From contig JAWQUS010000010.1 of NCBI GenBank assembly GCA_036365455.1, positions 15,198,501-15,262,500 of the forward strand: a DNA stretch of 64,000 bases, read 5' to 3'. This stretch comes from Macrosoma leucophasiata. Lineage: Eukaryota > Arthropoda > Insecta > Lepidoptera > Hedylidae. The translations under genes and the position numbers were made by a program. The notes beneath the pieces were generated by a model. It did not search any database, had not been told where the DNA came from, and saw nothing but the letters and a program-made list of their open reading frames with translations. Position 1 is the stretch's first letter, and every line of letters starts with the position of its first letter. Below, in pieces: positions 35,444-47,350 of the stretch.

Positions 35444-35998
35444 ATCACTTAACGATTCGAAAATAGCATATGTTCAAGTTTAATTTGAATGTGGGTACTT
35501 ATTTCTCAATAAAAAAATATGTCGTCGCAGCCGGTCTCCTCTTTATCAATATTACACAATAAGACACTAGACAATAGGCTTGCATAAGCAGAGTCTTTTC
35601 ACCATCTTGCAGTTTACCAGAAAAAAAAAATAATTAAATAGTCACCACGCATGTTTCTTAGGTGTCAAAACGAGAGAAAATTAAATTCAGCCCATTAGGA
35701 AAAGCAATGTGGGAAAACCCTGTCGCGACCGATCTAACTTTACTAAGTATAAGAATAAGTTGACTCCCCTGTTTTTTTTTCGATCCGATACGCCGATGTC
35801 CGCAGGCGCTAGTCAGGCTCGAGCCTCCGTCTCTGCGTTATTCGGTTGAAATTTGGGCAACGTAATCCGTGTACCCAGCGGATTACGGATTGTGCAGCGC
35901 CTCCACAAGCAACTGCATGCTATTTTGTTGCGCCTCTAACAAAACGCGCGAGCAATTATTAACTTTCATTGATCTACCCACGTTTTGTGCCTGCACCG

Positions 35999-36011
35999 AT
36001 CCCACTTCTGA
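35999..36011 (-). promoter_or_regulatory. Putative tRNA-Leu primer-binding site
   Basis: TCAGAAGTGGGAT on the minus strand abuts the LTR. It is complementary to the 3' region of many tRNA-Leu species (ATCCCACTTCTGA) but lacks the TGG that pairs with CCA, so priming would be slightly internal. Confidence 0.45.
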
Positions 36012-36534
36012 TGTCGGAGAAAGAACGTTAATCTCGACATCATCATTAGTGGTTATGTGTTTAGTGGGCGTCTTGAGGGTTAAATGCTAGCACAAAACAA
36101 TAAGTCACTATTATCAGTCAGATTTAATCACTTTAACAGAATATCACTGCTTAACTTTACACCCAAAACTCTTTGATATAATTAAACTTTTAAACTTTTA
36201 AGTACAACGAGGAGCGGGTTCGCGACACCGATCTTATTTCGCCAAATCAAATAGTACTCCACTGTCCAACCAAAGAATGATCCACCTCGATCAACAACGA
36301 CACATTTTATAACCTCCGTTAACGGCGATCTGTCAGATGGCGCCTCGACCCCGCTCGAGGCGTACCCTCAACTCGGTAATGTACTTTTATAATACAATTA
36401 CTCTTTAAATGAAATAATGATTTTAAACGATAACAAAATCTAACAAATCAAATTAACTTAAAATAATATTTTTAGCAAGGTATTTCTATAGCCTAGTACT
36501 TTACAGAACCAACAATAAACTTCTTGCTCCGACA
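36012..36534 (-). repeat. LTR, right copy (5' LTR if the element runs minus)
   Basis: 523 bp, apparently identical to 31286-31808. It is followed outside by TATATA and an (AT)n tract. Interior sequence starts with the tRNA-Leu-like site on the minus strand at 36011-35999. Confidence 0.9.
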
Positions 36535-36574
36535 TATATATACAATATACATAAACATTTTTTTTTATAAATTA

Positions 36575-36622
36575 TACATTCATATATATATATATATATA
36601 TATAATTATAATATATATATAA
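36575..36622. repeat. (AT)n microsatellite beside the LTR element
   Basis: Long TATATA runs broken by TTATAAT. The site of LTR insertion is itself TA-rich. Confidence 0.7.
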
Positions 36623-37049
36623 AGAATAATCGTAAATATAATAATAAATAGGAAAGCTTAAATATGATGACATTCCCATATTAACCAGTGTCAACAGCCA
36701 GTGAATTCAAATAATAACGACGAAGCTTGAATTATCTGAAATTTACTATGGAAACTTTTAGCTTTTTATATGAGGTATATATTAGACATCCTTTAATAAG
36801 TCAGTTCAATTAGGTTTCTATGTTTCGCTAAATAATATTGCTCTACGAAATCCTACTCCAGGAGGACTAACGACCGACAAAACGGACACCCTTGATATGT
36901 CCTCGTGTCGGTATCGTACGATTTAACGTAGCTGTAGCTAGTATCGTGAATATGTATGAGAACGCTTATCAAGCTACTATGTCGCTGACGTCGCTCTATC
37001 TACTATGTAGGCAATAACCCTATATTGTAACTGGAGAAGGCTCCTTCAC

Positions 37050-37617
37050 CCTGTGGTTCTCAAACTTTTTAAATGACGGAACCCTTTTGGGAATCAAAAT
37101 ACTTGATGGCACCCTACAATAAAGCAATTGTTTTTATAAGTGTATTTTTTATTAATCAACATGATAAAAGTACAATGTAACAGTTACTAATTATTATTTG
37201 CTTCACCACTTGGCAAGGACAATAAAAGGAAACATTAAAAAAAAAACAAAAAAGTACCAGCTATTGTAATACATGATTTTACACCTATTTTTATTATTAA
37301 GTATTTTTGGACTATTATCAATTTATTTACTTTGACTTATTAATCAACGTATCAGTTGTTATTCGCTTTAATTTTATATTTGTAATTTGACCTATCACAA
37401 GCAAATTCTATTATTTCCAAGTGATTAAATGAATTTTTGAGTTTGAGTTTGAGTTTGTTTCTACAAATATTACAAATAAATAACGTTCATAGCGTTTTGT
37501 GCGGCCGCGGAGCGACCAGAGAGAGGTGTTTTGATTTTTTTTCTAAATTCTTGCGGAACCCCGACAGAGGTATCACGGAACCCTAGGGTTCCGCGGAACA
37601 CACTTAGAGTATAGCTG
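37050..37617. mobile_element. Degraded hAT-like element
   Basis: Begins CTGTGGTTCTCAAACTTTTT and ends with GGAACCCTAGGGTTCCGCGG, a form typical of hAT termini with GGTTCTCAAA. A related left end lies at 54457. No intact transposase and no clear TSD. Confidence 0.4.
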
Positions 37618-38569
37618 CTCTAAACGAGTTATTGTCATAATTAAATAAATTCAAAATGAATAAAATGACTTGTCAATTTTACGCTCACTTTTCTTTTCCA
37701 ATACTAGCACCGCCGTGAGTGATAACTGTCATTCATCTTTAGCTTTCTTTTATATTGACGCCATTTTAATACGCCTAATCACCTTTCGCCTTTTCATATG
37801 TCAGCTGCTACCTGGCCTGGACCAAAAATATTATTATGTTAGTCCGACTATGTGACGATCAGAGTTTATTTTATTACAAATACAGATTAACTATTAGAAA
37901 TAAGTTTGAGTACTTACTACACATAAGTATAATATAGTATAGACACGGTCTAAAGAACAAAATCTGTTTAATATAGAAAAACAAGTTACAAGACTGATGT
38001 ACACTATAATTAAAACTTTGAATCAGAGATTACACATATTCATCTATATATCTGAGTTATATAAATAGTTAGGTTTATATCTTTTAGAATTGTTTAAATT
38101 AGTAGCTACGTTAAAAGTAAAAACAAAGGTACTCTACTAAGAAAGAAGGTATATATTTAATTTGATGAACCTAAACTAATCACGATCAAGCATTACTAAA
38201 ACAATATGATTAATAAAAACAATGTAAGTATTGTTATTTGAATTCTTCAAGAATCATAATTGTACTTATATTCCTACTTAAATAAAACTTTACACAAACA
38301 TAGTTACGTTAAATAGTATTTCACATTTACATTTGTTTTAAAATCATTTACCAACTTATTCTGTTGGATTTATTTAATCCAATGTGAAAAACAAAGAGTG
38401 ACATGTATATAATTTCATTTCTAAATCTTATTTCATATGTATATGAATTAATAATAAAATAAGCCATTTATTTTTCTTCATCTCCTGCCGCAGGTTAGCC
38501 ACATTCGAGCACTGAATTCGAATGGTGCTAGAGAATATATCACTCTATCCACACACTCGAATGCAGTTG

Positions 38570-38726
38570 TCAAATTATGGATGTTATTTCTGAAATGAGT
38601 TCCCGACTTGAACTGGTTGCTTCTGTAATTTCGTTTTTCGTTCCATTTCCGTTGAATATTTTCACAGAACCTTGTGGCGCACACGAAAACTCGCTACGCG
38701 ATGTCTCGACGTCGTGCAGCTTTTGA
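38570..38726 (-). CDS. Candidate terminal coding exon, unknown protein
   Basis: On the minus strand a TTGTTTTCAG acceptor opens a 51-codon frame reading QKLHDVETSRSEFSCAPQGS, then VKIFNGNGTKNEITEATSSS, and stopping at TGA 38572-38570. An AATAAA follows on the same strand near 38460. The polar, Ser/Thr-rich tail resembles the cytoplasmic end of a receptor or transporter, but I recognise no family. No upstream exon was found that joins in phase. Confidence 0.3.
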
Positions 38727-40399
38727 CTGAAAACAAGTCAAAACATCATATTCAAACATGAATCTACTTAAAAAGTAGTTTATATTACATTTTTAATCTG
38801 TCTTTTCATGACGAAACGTTCAATGCGGCATTTTAAACGACTTAACAGGCGTAGGTAATTTGATAAATTGTAAAAATAGAAATGATACTCCAAAATTATG
38901 GATTTAAGGCCCACTGTAACATTTTAAATACGAAATAACTGTTGTGATTGCTTTCAAACGGTAACAATTCACACATTAATTAACCTGCCAACGAATCTAC
39001 TTTCTTACATTCATAAATCAACTCTGTTTTCATGAATAAATAATCTCGCGTGAAATACGAGTATGAAGCTAGGTTCTAACTTGAAATTCAGATGACGCAC
39101 TTCTTTTACATTCTTAAACTTTATAATAAAGCGTAATTCAAAAATGTAACAATTGCATTAACTATTTACACCAATAATAACAATACCTACTAAGTAAATG
39201 GTAATTAAGTAATAACATTTCAAAATGTAGGTAATCAACCTCAATGAAACCCGAATACGACGAATATATCGTTGCTATCGTTTTAGCATTCGCTAAAAGC
39301 TATTCCGATTGGATACGTTTAATTCTAATTCGGAAGCACGCGCCTATGCTGATTGATATTGACAATTGACACGAGTCCCACACCCGTTGGAGTAGGTAAT
39401 AAGCGTTTCATTATTTACGTTGAGTCTAGCCTAACCTGTCCAGTAACGTATCGATCCACTGTCGGCCACCACCCTCAACGATCTCCGCTCGCCTAAATAA
39501 TATAAAAGAAATGAACAAGAAAGGAAGTTATTTTTCTTCTTACACCAATACAATTATAAGTAATTAACATTATGAACGGTTTTAGCGTCACGAGTCTTCC
39601 GTCGGTGCCTGAATGAGGATTTCGGTATTGATTTTGCACGAGAACATGTTGGTAGGTAGAATATAATTCCGTGTTGATAGACGCTGTAATTTTAATTAAT
39701 AATAAATAACCTCGCTGTATCACCTCCGACGCCGACAATTACGAGTATTAAGTACAGGGCAACATTGATATTTTCCACAGGTCCGGAGCACGGAGTATAC
39801 CAAATACACAGAGGATGACCTAATAAGACTTATAACAATTACGTATCTATGCATTGAAAATGTACTTTTCAGACCCCGTATTGAATTTTTAAGAAAGAGG
39901 GTAATGTATATCTACTTATGAAGAAATTAATTATTCATGAACGTTTAAGGTTAAATTGATAAAAATAGCTTTGCCGAGAAAAATTGCTCTATTGTACTGT
40001 GTAGAGTTGTTGTATTAATATAGAATGGGGCGTTACCAGCGTTACGTATCGCGTAGATGAGGTAGGTACCTTCACAATGATCTCGAGCGTCGCTTTCCTC
40101 TTTATGAGGGTATTCAACTAGAAGCATAAAATACTGAATCTTCGGGTTTTTGTTTTTCTTACACCTATTTGTTCAACTCCAACTATATGATTAAGTTGTT
40201 TGTTAAATTAGGATTTCTAGAGGTCATTCTACCTATTTTATCTAAGTCCAGATACGATGCTTAAAGTTTAGCTTAATTACTGATTATTATTGAAGAGGTT
40301 TTTACATTTAGGCGCTCACTTTTACTGATATTTAAAGTAAATAATATAACGTCGCGATAAATAATATATTTCAAGCTATTTGTCCCGTTATGATGTTAA

Positions 40400-40593
40400 T
40401 GATTAACAACCGTCTTGTGAAACTAATAGGTACGACTCGCGATCTGTACGACCTTCGCAGCGACACAAAGTGAAGACTGCACAATGAACAATAGGACGAA
40501 TTATAACGCCCAGCCACAGCTCGTCTATTCGTAGGATGCTTTCGCTCAAAGCAACCCGTGTAGAAACAAGTCTATCTGCAGCCAAATTAAGGT
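40400..40593 (+). other. Possible non-coding first exon with GTAAGA donor
   Basis: A CpG-containing stretch (CTCGCGATCTGTACGACCTTC) ends in AATTAAG|GTAAGA at 40593. No long frame crosses it, so it would be a 5' UTR exon if real. No downstream coding exon was identified. Confidence 0.15.
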
Positions 40594-41143
40594 AAGACAG
40601 TTTCCTTCTTTTTTTAAGTTACTACGATAATTTTGAGTGTTTATTTTCCTAGTAAACTTCACTGTTTTATTTTCACCACTAACTTTTACTGCCCGATTGT
40701 GAATAGAATGCTAGTGTTGTAAGCACAGCTGTAAGATGACTGATGCTGGTTGTCCAGGGATAGTTATTTAAGGCAAAGAGTTGTTACGCGCGAGGGAACC
40801 GGGACAATTGCCTAGGTGCATCCTGTCGCGAGCTACCGCATCATGGACAAAGACTGTAAGGAGATACTTCCTCTAACAAAGGTTCTATTCCATTCTAGGG
40901 ACGCCCTACTGTGACGCACATATTATTAGGTATGTGTTAGGCATTTTTATGAGGAAAGTAGCAGACAAGTGCGGTCCACCGTGTGATTCAAGTGATGTGT
41001 AAAGTTTTAGATTCAAGCGGATTCGATTCAAGTACCTACTTATTGACCATTAAACTAGGACTGAATAGTTTTAAGTAGGTAGGTATGTGTTACCTACTTA
41101 ACTTGCATTATATACATGACGAGCGATTGTGACCTTTACTAAA

Positions 41144-41189
41144 ACGTTTAGGTATTTAATTTCTATATAGAAATTAAATACCTAAACGT
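41144..41189. repeat. 46-bp perfect palindrome
   Basis: ACGTTTAGGTATTTAATTTC plus TAT is followed with no spacer by its exact reverse complement. A second perfect palindrome begins 11 nt later. Confidence 0.85.
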
Positions 41190-41199
41190 ACGTCTACTA

Positions 41200-41241
41200 T
41201 GTAGATATGTACCTACCTATATAGGTAGGTACATATCTACA
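41200..41241. repeat. 42-bp perfect palindrome
   Basis: TGTAGATATGTACCTACCTA plus T, then its exact reverse complement. Its sequence is unrelated to the palindrome at 41144. Confidence 0.85.
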
Positions 41242-41427
41242 TTAAAATGAAATTAACTACATACTACTTTTGTAGTATACCTACTCAGGTTGTTGTACCA
41301 TTAAAATAAGTAGGTACCACTAAATCATGATCATGATAGGTAAGTAAATAAACTTTTACATATTCTTGTGAACATAAACTCTGGTTTCGTCAGATATAAA
41401 TAAAGTAGGGGATAAGAATTCAGCACT

Positions 41428-41669
41428 TTTAGTGGTGGTAGAGTCCCAGAGTAGGGCCTCGAAGAAGTAGGCACCACCGTATTACCTAATCTCTCTACCG
41501 ACAAATGGTAGTGTTCAGCTCTATCGAGTTCTGGTAATATATACAGCCCCGTAATAACTTTCACAAATACATAACAGCTAAGGTCTCAGGAGTGGCAACG
41601 CATCTGCATTTTGACCTCTGGTTTTTGTGAAGACGTGGATAGGCTGCAATCATCACTTAACATCCATCC
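41428..41669 (+). mobile_element. SINE-B, near full length
   Basis: Head TAGTGGTGGTAGAGTCCCAG, then GGCACCACCGTATTACCTAA and GGCAACGCATCTGCATTTTG. It ends at CATCACTTAACATCCATCC without the final tail. Confidence 0.6.
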
Positions 41670-42054
41670 ATTAAAGAACTGCCTAATTGTGTGTCTTTGC
41701 GATTTTAACTAATTCCTGAAGAAATAGAAAAGGGCGATGTTATTATTCCCTCAATATCCATAAACTTAGGTATCGTAGATCTACAATATACCTAGCAAAA
41801 AAATATATTTAGTTTTCTGAATCAAAACATATCCTGTTTATCCGCTAGACTATTGAGAGACTTCCATATTTCTCAACACAATGCCATTAATTTCCTCGGA
41901 ATAGCTGATAAAAACAAACGAATGAGCTAAGTTCTCATAAATAAGAATCATGTTTACCACACGATAGTGGTTCATCTTCGCCAATAGTCCATTGCTAACG
42001 GTTATTTTAAGTATACTGTTCGATGTGAGTTTATATTGTTACAATAAATACATT

Positions 42055-42420
42055 TATTAGTAACAGACTTTCAGGGTGACATTCACAGACCGCACTATGA
42101 CTATACTTTGACTTGAAGTCGAACTTTCAATGTTTATAGTAGGTAATGATGGACTTTCCCACGTAAAGCAAGAGTTTTGATGTGTCTGTGAAACAAAAAA
42201 GCTTAGCAAGTCGACTCTAAGGGCGAAATTCACAGACCGCACTACGACTTTACTTTCGAGCAAAGTACGCTTCGAACTGTCAAATCCCATACATTTCTGA
42301 CAGTTCTAAGCATATTTTGCTCAAAGTAAAGTCGTAGTGCCGTCTGTGAATCTCGCACTAAGGCAAAGTAAAGTCGTAGTGCGGTCAGTGAAACTCACAA
42401 TCAGTGTCAGAGCATCGACA
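42055..42420. mobile_element. Inverted-repeat element built on CACAGACCGCACTACGACTT
   Basis: The motif ATTCACAGACCGCACTACGA and its inverse occur at least four times (about 42070, 42228, 42325, 42371). The clearest hairpin is 42220-42360. This looks like nested MITE copies. Confidence 0.6.
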
Positions 42421-43489
42421 TTACCTATTCTATTTCAGCCGTTTACTATGACTGTTTAACCCTCAACCCTCTATAGTCTTAACCTCATCAGCAATGCAGC
42501 CCTAAGCCGAGATTCGAACCCATCCACAGCGGTCTACTCTACCTAAGCCAGTAACTTCGATATTTATTCTGAGATCGATACCTGCAAGTTCATTCCTTGC
42601 CGGCTGTAGTGGATCATAAGCTTGCCTGTAAATAAGCCTTCAGGATACATCCAATAAAAAAAAAACAAAAAGAAAGTTGCGAGCTTGGTTCGCCTTATTC
42701 GTTACATAAAAAAGTCAGTACCTTTCACAATGCAAGTATATACTAGATAGGAAAATAAAGGCAATAAAAGAGATCATTGTGCATAGACCGTTAGCAGGCG
42801 CCTGACGTGTCACATGATGCTTACACAGAAGATCTGGTTGCGAGAGGGATCCGCTATGAATAGAAATTGTCGAGAATCATGTTTCAATAGAATCCGAGAT
42901 AAATTATTCTTAATAGCTATTCCTCTTCCCTCATTTAAAGAACCCGTCGATACTCGTATTATCGGTAAATTTGAAACTCAATTCTCTGTTTATTCGATGC
43001 TTAAAGTTTGCCAGTAACAAAATAACTGGTGGGCGTCGAAATAAGCTATTGAATGCTTATTAAATCTCTCGTACTTTCAGCCGATCCAATTTTCTCTGTA
43101 TAAAATTGTATTCGAATCTTTCTGAACGGCAATGTTTGGTTCGTCATTGGCGTTTCTTATTCAGTTTCCTTTCACGTATTTAATCATAGGATTTAGGTAT
43201 TATCCGTGTCTTATATCAAAAGCGAAAACGGTATTAGATAATAAATATGTAATTATATAAGATGCATAATTAAACAAAACATATATCTATACTTACTTAA
43301 CCTACAAGTTTCAGTTAGATTAATAATTATATCTAATAATATCTAGAGTAATATACTTTTATTGTTAGTAATTTTTTGGGTGAATAAGTAATTATTTTAT
43401 TTTACTTACCGATTACCTAGGTACCTACATTTGAATTGACAAAGGTAGGTAGTGTAAATCTATATATAATAATAGTATGTAGGTATATT

Positions 43490-43758
43490 CTTTTTTTTTG
43501 TTGTGGAAGTGGCAAACAAGCATGCAGTTCACATTGATGTTAAGTGATGAATGCAGCCTATAGACACCCACACAAAGACCAAGGTCAAAATGCAGATGCG
43601 TTACCACTCCTGAGGTCTAAGGTGTTATGCCTCTGTGTCGTACATTACCACCTGACCGGAACACGATAGTGCTGAACACTACCATTTAGTGGCAAGTATA
43701 TTAGGTAATGCGGTGGTGCCTACGCCCGTGAGCTCCGTCACTGGAGCTCTACCACCAG
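43490..43758 (-). mobile_element. SINE-B, inverted, full length
   Basis: T-run, GGCAAACAAGCATGCAGTTC, CTGACCGGAACACGATAGTG, GCGGTGGTGCCTACGCCC and GAGCTCTACCACCAGT. It is one of the best-preserved copies. Confidence 0.7.
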
Positions 43759-43768
43759 TAAATATTAT

Positions 43769-43900
43769 GGCTCCGTAAAAACTATCACAATGACAAAACA
43801 ACTTAGGTATACATTTTGACCTCTAGTTTTTGTGTAGATGTCTATAGGCTGCAGTCATTACTTAACATCAATGTGAGCTACATGCGTGTTTGCCACCTTC
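43769..43900 (+). mobile_element. SINE-B 3' half
   Basis: Sense copy running from CTCCGTAAAAACTATCACAA to TGCGTGTTTGCCACC, head-to-head with the inverted copy at 43490-43758. Confidence 0.55.
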
Positions 43901-45117
43901 CTCACATTATAAAAGATCTACTGTTATTCATTTTTTTTAATAGAATCGATAGCAATCGATACATTTCATGATCAAATAATTTGAATTTGATGAATTTGAA
44001 TTGAATTTGAGTCACTTAATATGATTATTGTTAAGTAAGTTACAAAATGAACCTCATCAAAATCTTTTTGAACACAAATTCTAAGTAAAACATTGCTTAC
44101 AGCTTATCATAAATAGCTTTGACATGTTTTGCAAAAGATTTCCATTTCCGCACGTAAATAACCTCTGACATTCAGTGAACGACCCTCGTCAAAGAATACA
44201 AATACAGAGTTTGCGGACAATAACATTGAACGTTTAAAATAACCGACAAGATTTACGTAGGACGACTTAAAGAATTGATGATAGGCTATCCACATTTCAG
44301 GGGCAGACGCAGGCAATATTATTCCGCTAAAAGTAATATAAGAGACATTCATTCCTTAGTCACACGGTAAATAGGGCGCTGAAACTCCGACAAGGAACGG
44401 AATGGCTATTTAATAAAGTACACGTCCAAGTCAGTGAAAGTGGGTGTTCTATTTGCTGAAGTTTGTTTCTTGGAAACAGGATATATATATCGACCTATTG
44501 CTGTATCCTAACTCTACCTTCGTTGCTGTCACAAAACTTATAATAAGATTCGGAAAACTATGACGAACGAATAATAAGTGGTTCCACATAAATAGACACA
44601 ACGTGGGCGGGGCATGAAAAGGACACACCGCAGTGCATATTGTTGTACTATCAGGGAAATTGCAGCTTTACCATACGAGAAACGTATATAGTGGCAATGA
44701 AAAGCTATTTTTGATTGATTTTGGATAAGCTAAAAGTTCCCTGACTGTAGCTTTCCTTACCGCTTGGCGAAATGATTTTGTCGCGACCAATCGAATGCAA
44801 GGATTGTCTATGTTGAAAATGTGCGTATTTGTTATGGTTGAAGTTAGTTTGCTTGCTTGCTTGGAATCACAATCGAAACGATGATTGTGTGAGAGTTACA
44901 TTTCTATACCTACATTAATATTTCTAAGAGACATAGCACAATGAGAAAAAAAATTGTTTGGTGTAGCCGAGAGTATAAAATAAATAGGGATAATGCTGTT
45001 ATAAACACATAAACACGTAATTTTATACTTTACTTAATATACTTGACTTTACTCAATTAAAAACTGTAACGCGTGAGTGATCTGATACTATTTCCAATCC
45101 GTGTCAATAATGACACG

Positions 45118-45278
45118 ATCCAATCATTTTCTACAATCCGCTTAGCATTAACAGTGAACCTAAGTGCTCAATGCACCGATGGAAACGCTATGGAGATAAT
45201 CCTTTTATTAAACATCGCTGGCAAACTAAAAGCAAATGGAATTGTGTCACTATAACTTTGACGAATTTCTTTGATCAG
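45118..45278 (+). other. Candidate exon with perfect CAG|GTAAGT donor
   Basis: Two overlapping plus-strand frames stay open. The one reaching the donor in phase 0 reads SEPKCSMHRWKRYGDNPFIK, then TITLTNFFDQ, ending at GATCAG|GTAAGTA (45278/45279). A possible acceptor CCGCTTAG lies near 45147. No family is recognised and no partner exon was found. Confidence 0.22.
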
Positions 45279-45474
45279 GTAAGTATATTTTTATATAAGT
45301 AGATATCTACATGTAAGTTGTAAAGGCGCAACATTGCATCCCTTATACGTAACAATAATATGTACCTATTATCCACCACTAAATTAAACTTCCGATTTTT
45401 GTTTTGTTTGTTGTTTAATTTTATTTTAAATTATAATAGGTATATATTTTGTTTTAATCTCGTGTATAAATTCA

Positions 45475-45650
45475 ACTAGCGGCCCGCCCCGGATTCATTC
45501 TATTAGTCATAGCGTGATATATAGCCTTCCTCGATAAATGGGCTATCTAACACTGAAAAAACTTTTCAAATCGGACCAGTAGTTTCTGAAATTAGCGCGT
45601 TCAAACAAACAAACGAACAAACTCTTCAGCTTTATAATATTAGTATAGAT
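45475..45650 (-). mobile_element. Helitron-like element, inverted
   Basis: Reverse complement of the 965-1170 type: ACTAGCGGCCCGCCCC at one end, AATATTAGTATAGA at the other, with TGGGCTATCTAACACTGAAA inside. Confidence 0.55.
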
Positions 45651-47350
45651 TATATTGAACAATTTTTGTACGGTATGACTATATAGTAATAAATCACAGT
45701 ATCACAACATTAAATGCTCTCTCAAATTGGATGTCTCAAAAATTGTTGAATTAATTAAGAAGGTATCTTCGCCACAAAAAACTATATTTCAACAAGAGCT
45801 ACTGAGAACCTATTTATAGACCCGACCGAACCACAAACAACCAATACTTATTTATTCATCCTAAAGGTGCACCCAGACATTGAATCAACCTAAGAGAGTG
45901 ATAAGTACACATTAGGAGCCTGTAGTCAAATGTGAGGATGGACCGCTGTGATTTTGAGTGCACATTATAACCGTTCTTGTAACGCTCATGTCGTACTTTG
46001 CTTTCACCACTAACTCCAGGCATCATGTGTACAGGGTTTTAAAGAGCACTCTGCTCTTTTGGTGTTCTCGCGAATTCTTCAATCAGCGACGAATCTTCTT
46101 CGAGTCTGTCTACCTGCTAAGATGGTGTTAAGTCCAACGCCCATTTGTCAAATGCACGCCACGTCGTATGTAATACCTCCACTGTCAAATAGTAAATGTA
46201 ATAATAACATTGTAGTAACAATATTAGTTATTTTTTCAAGCCTGACCCAAAGTCTGTATACACCTTAACAAAGAATGAAACAAACAAATCAATCAACGAT
46301 ATACCTCGAAGACTTTTTATTATTCCGGAAACTTTTTATAAAGATATTCAGGGACATTTTTGTGAGCGAAGTTGCCCAACGAGCATATTATCCAAGTTCA
46401 TGACAAGTAGGGAATCATCAATCCCCATGATATAAATCGGAGGCCTACATGCGTACGCATGGCTGCTCTCCTAATTCTATAGATTGAATACAAATAAACC
46501 GGTACTCAGAAGTAAACCTATTGACTGTCAGTTATGCTACTGTTGTAATACTTCAATTAAGCAGCAACCGTACAGAAGTTGATTAATCAAAACCTAAGTA
46601 CCTACTTGCGTCCTACGCCCTTGAGTTTTGTTACTGAGACTCCAGCTCCAATTTCTCCACGTCGACTAACGTTCCACAAACTTTCATGTACTTAAATCTC
46701 AATACTAACCTATGAAGTGTACCACCACAAGGGACAGTAAACGAGAGGTGATTGCCTGCCTCATAAAACAAAACAAACAGGTGTTCAACTTTAGTACTAT
46801 GGTTCGATCATGTTACGTCTAAAGTTGATTGAACCCCTGTGGAGGCTTTACCACGTCATCTAATCGGTCGTAAAGTTCACCATTCACCACCATTGTAATT
46901 AGATCGTCAAAAGGAATATCTCCATTATAGCATTAGGAGTAGACGCTTACGTATTTATAAATATCTCTGCTTTTTAAAGACTGTGTATGTGTGGACTGTG
47001 ATAATGTTTATCGACAACATTGTGACGTAGGTTTTCGAGAGATGCACTTTTTGTGAAAAAACTATTTCTGCACCTTTTAATTTGTCGTATAAGTATCATA
47101 CAATTATTTTAAAAAACCGGGCAAGTGCGTGTCGTGTCAACCGATCGACTATTACTCGTGAATTTGTAGAGTCTATACTAGTGATAGTTACTGATCGTTT
47201 TTTCCTTTTAAATTGGTTAGGTATGTCTTATCACCATGTTTGGTTACGCATCCAAACACCAACGTTTGTCTGATAGCGGAGGAGGCAGATTGAGTCTAAC
47301 AAAAATTTACACGTTAAAGCTTAGTATTTCACGAACAATTCCTTTAATCG

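Larger units (their letters stand above)
31286..36534 (-). mobile_element. Non-autonomous LTR retrotransposon (LARD-like), 5.25 kb
   Basis: Two 523-bp direct LTRs flank a 4.2-kb interior. Both LTRs begin TGTCGGAG and end CTCCGACA, and TATA stands outside each end as a possible 4-bp TSD. Read on the minus strand, the 36534-36012 LTR is followed directly by TCAGAAGTGGGAT, which matches the complement of a tRNA-Leu 3' region a few nt inside the CCA end. A damaged gag zinc-knuckle follows downstream, so the element probably runs right to left. No protease, RT, RNase H or integrase motif was seen. The interior instead has two coding-like minisatellites and two SINE insertions. LTR structure is directly seen; orientation and primer are inferred. 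Confidence 0.85.

Noticed and set aside
31286..36534. Segmental duplication as the explanation of the 523-bp repeat
   Set aside because: The repeat has TG...CA ends, equal length, flanking TATA, a primer-like site and a gag relic between the copies, which fits an LTR retrotransposon better.
39549..39694. Minus-strand exon candidate (ATTACAG acceptor, GTGTAAG donor)
   Set aside because: Two frames stay open with different peptides and neither joins in phase to the 38570-38726 candidate.
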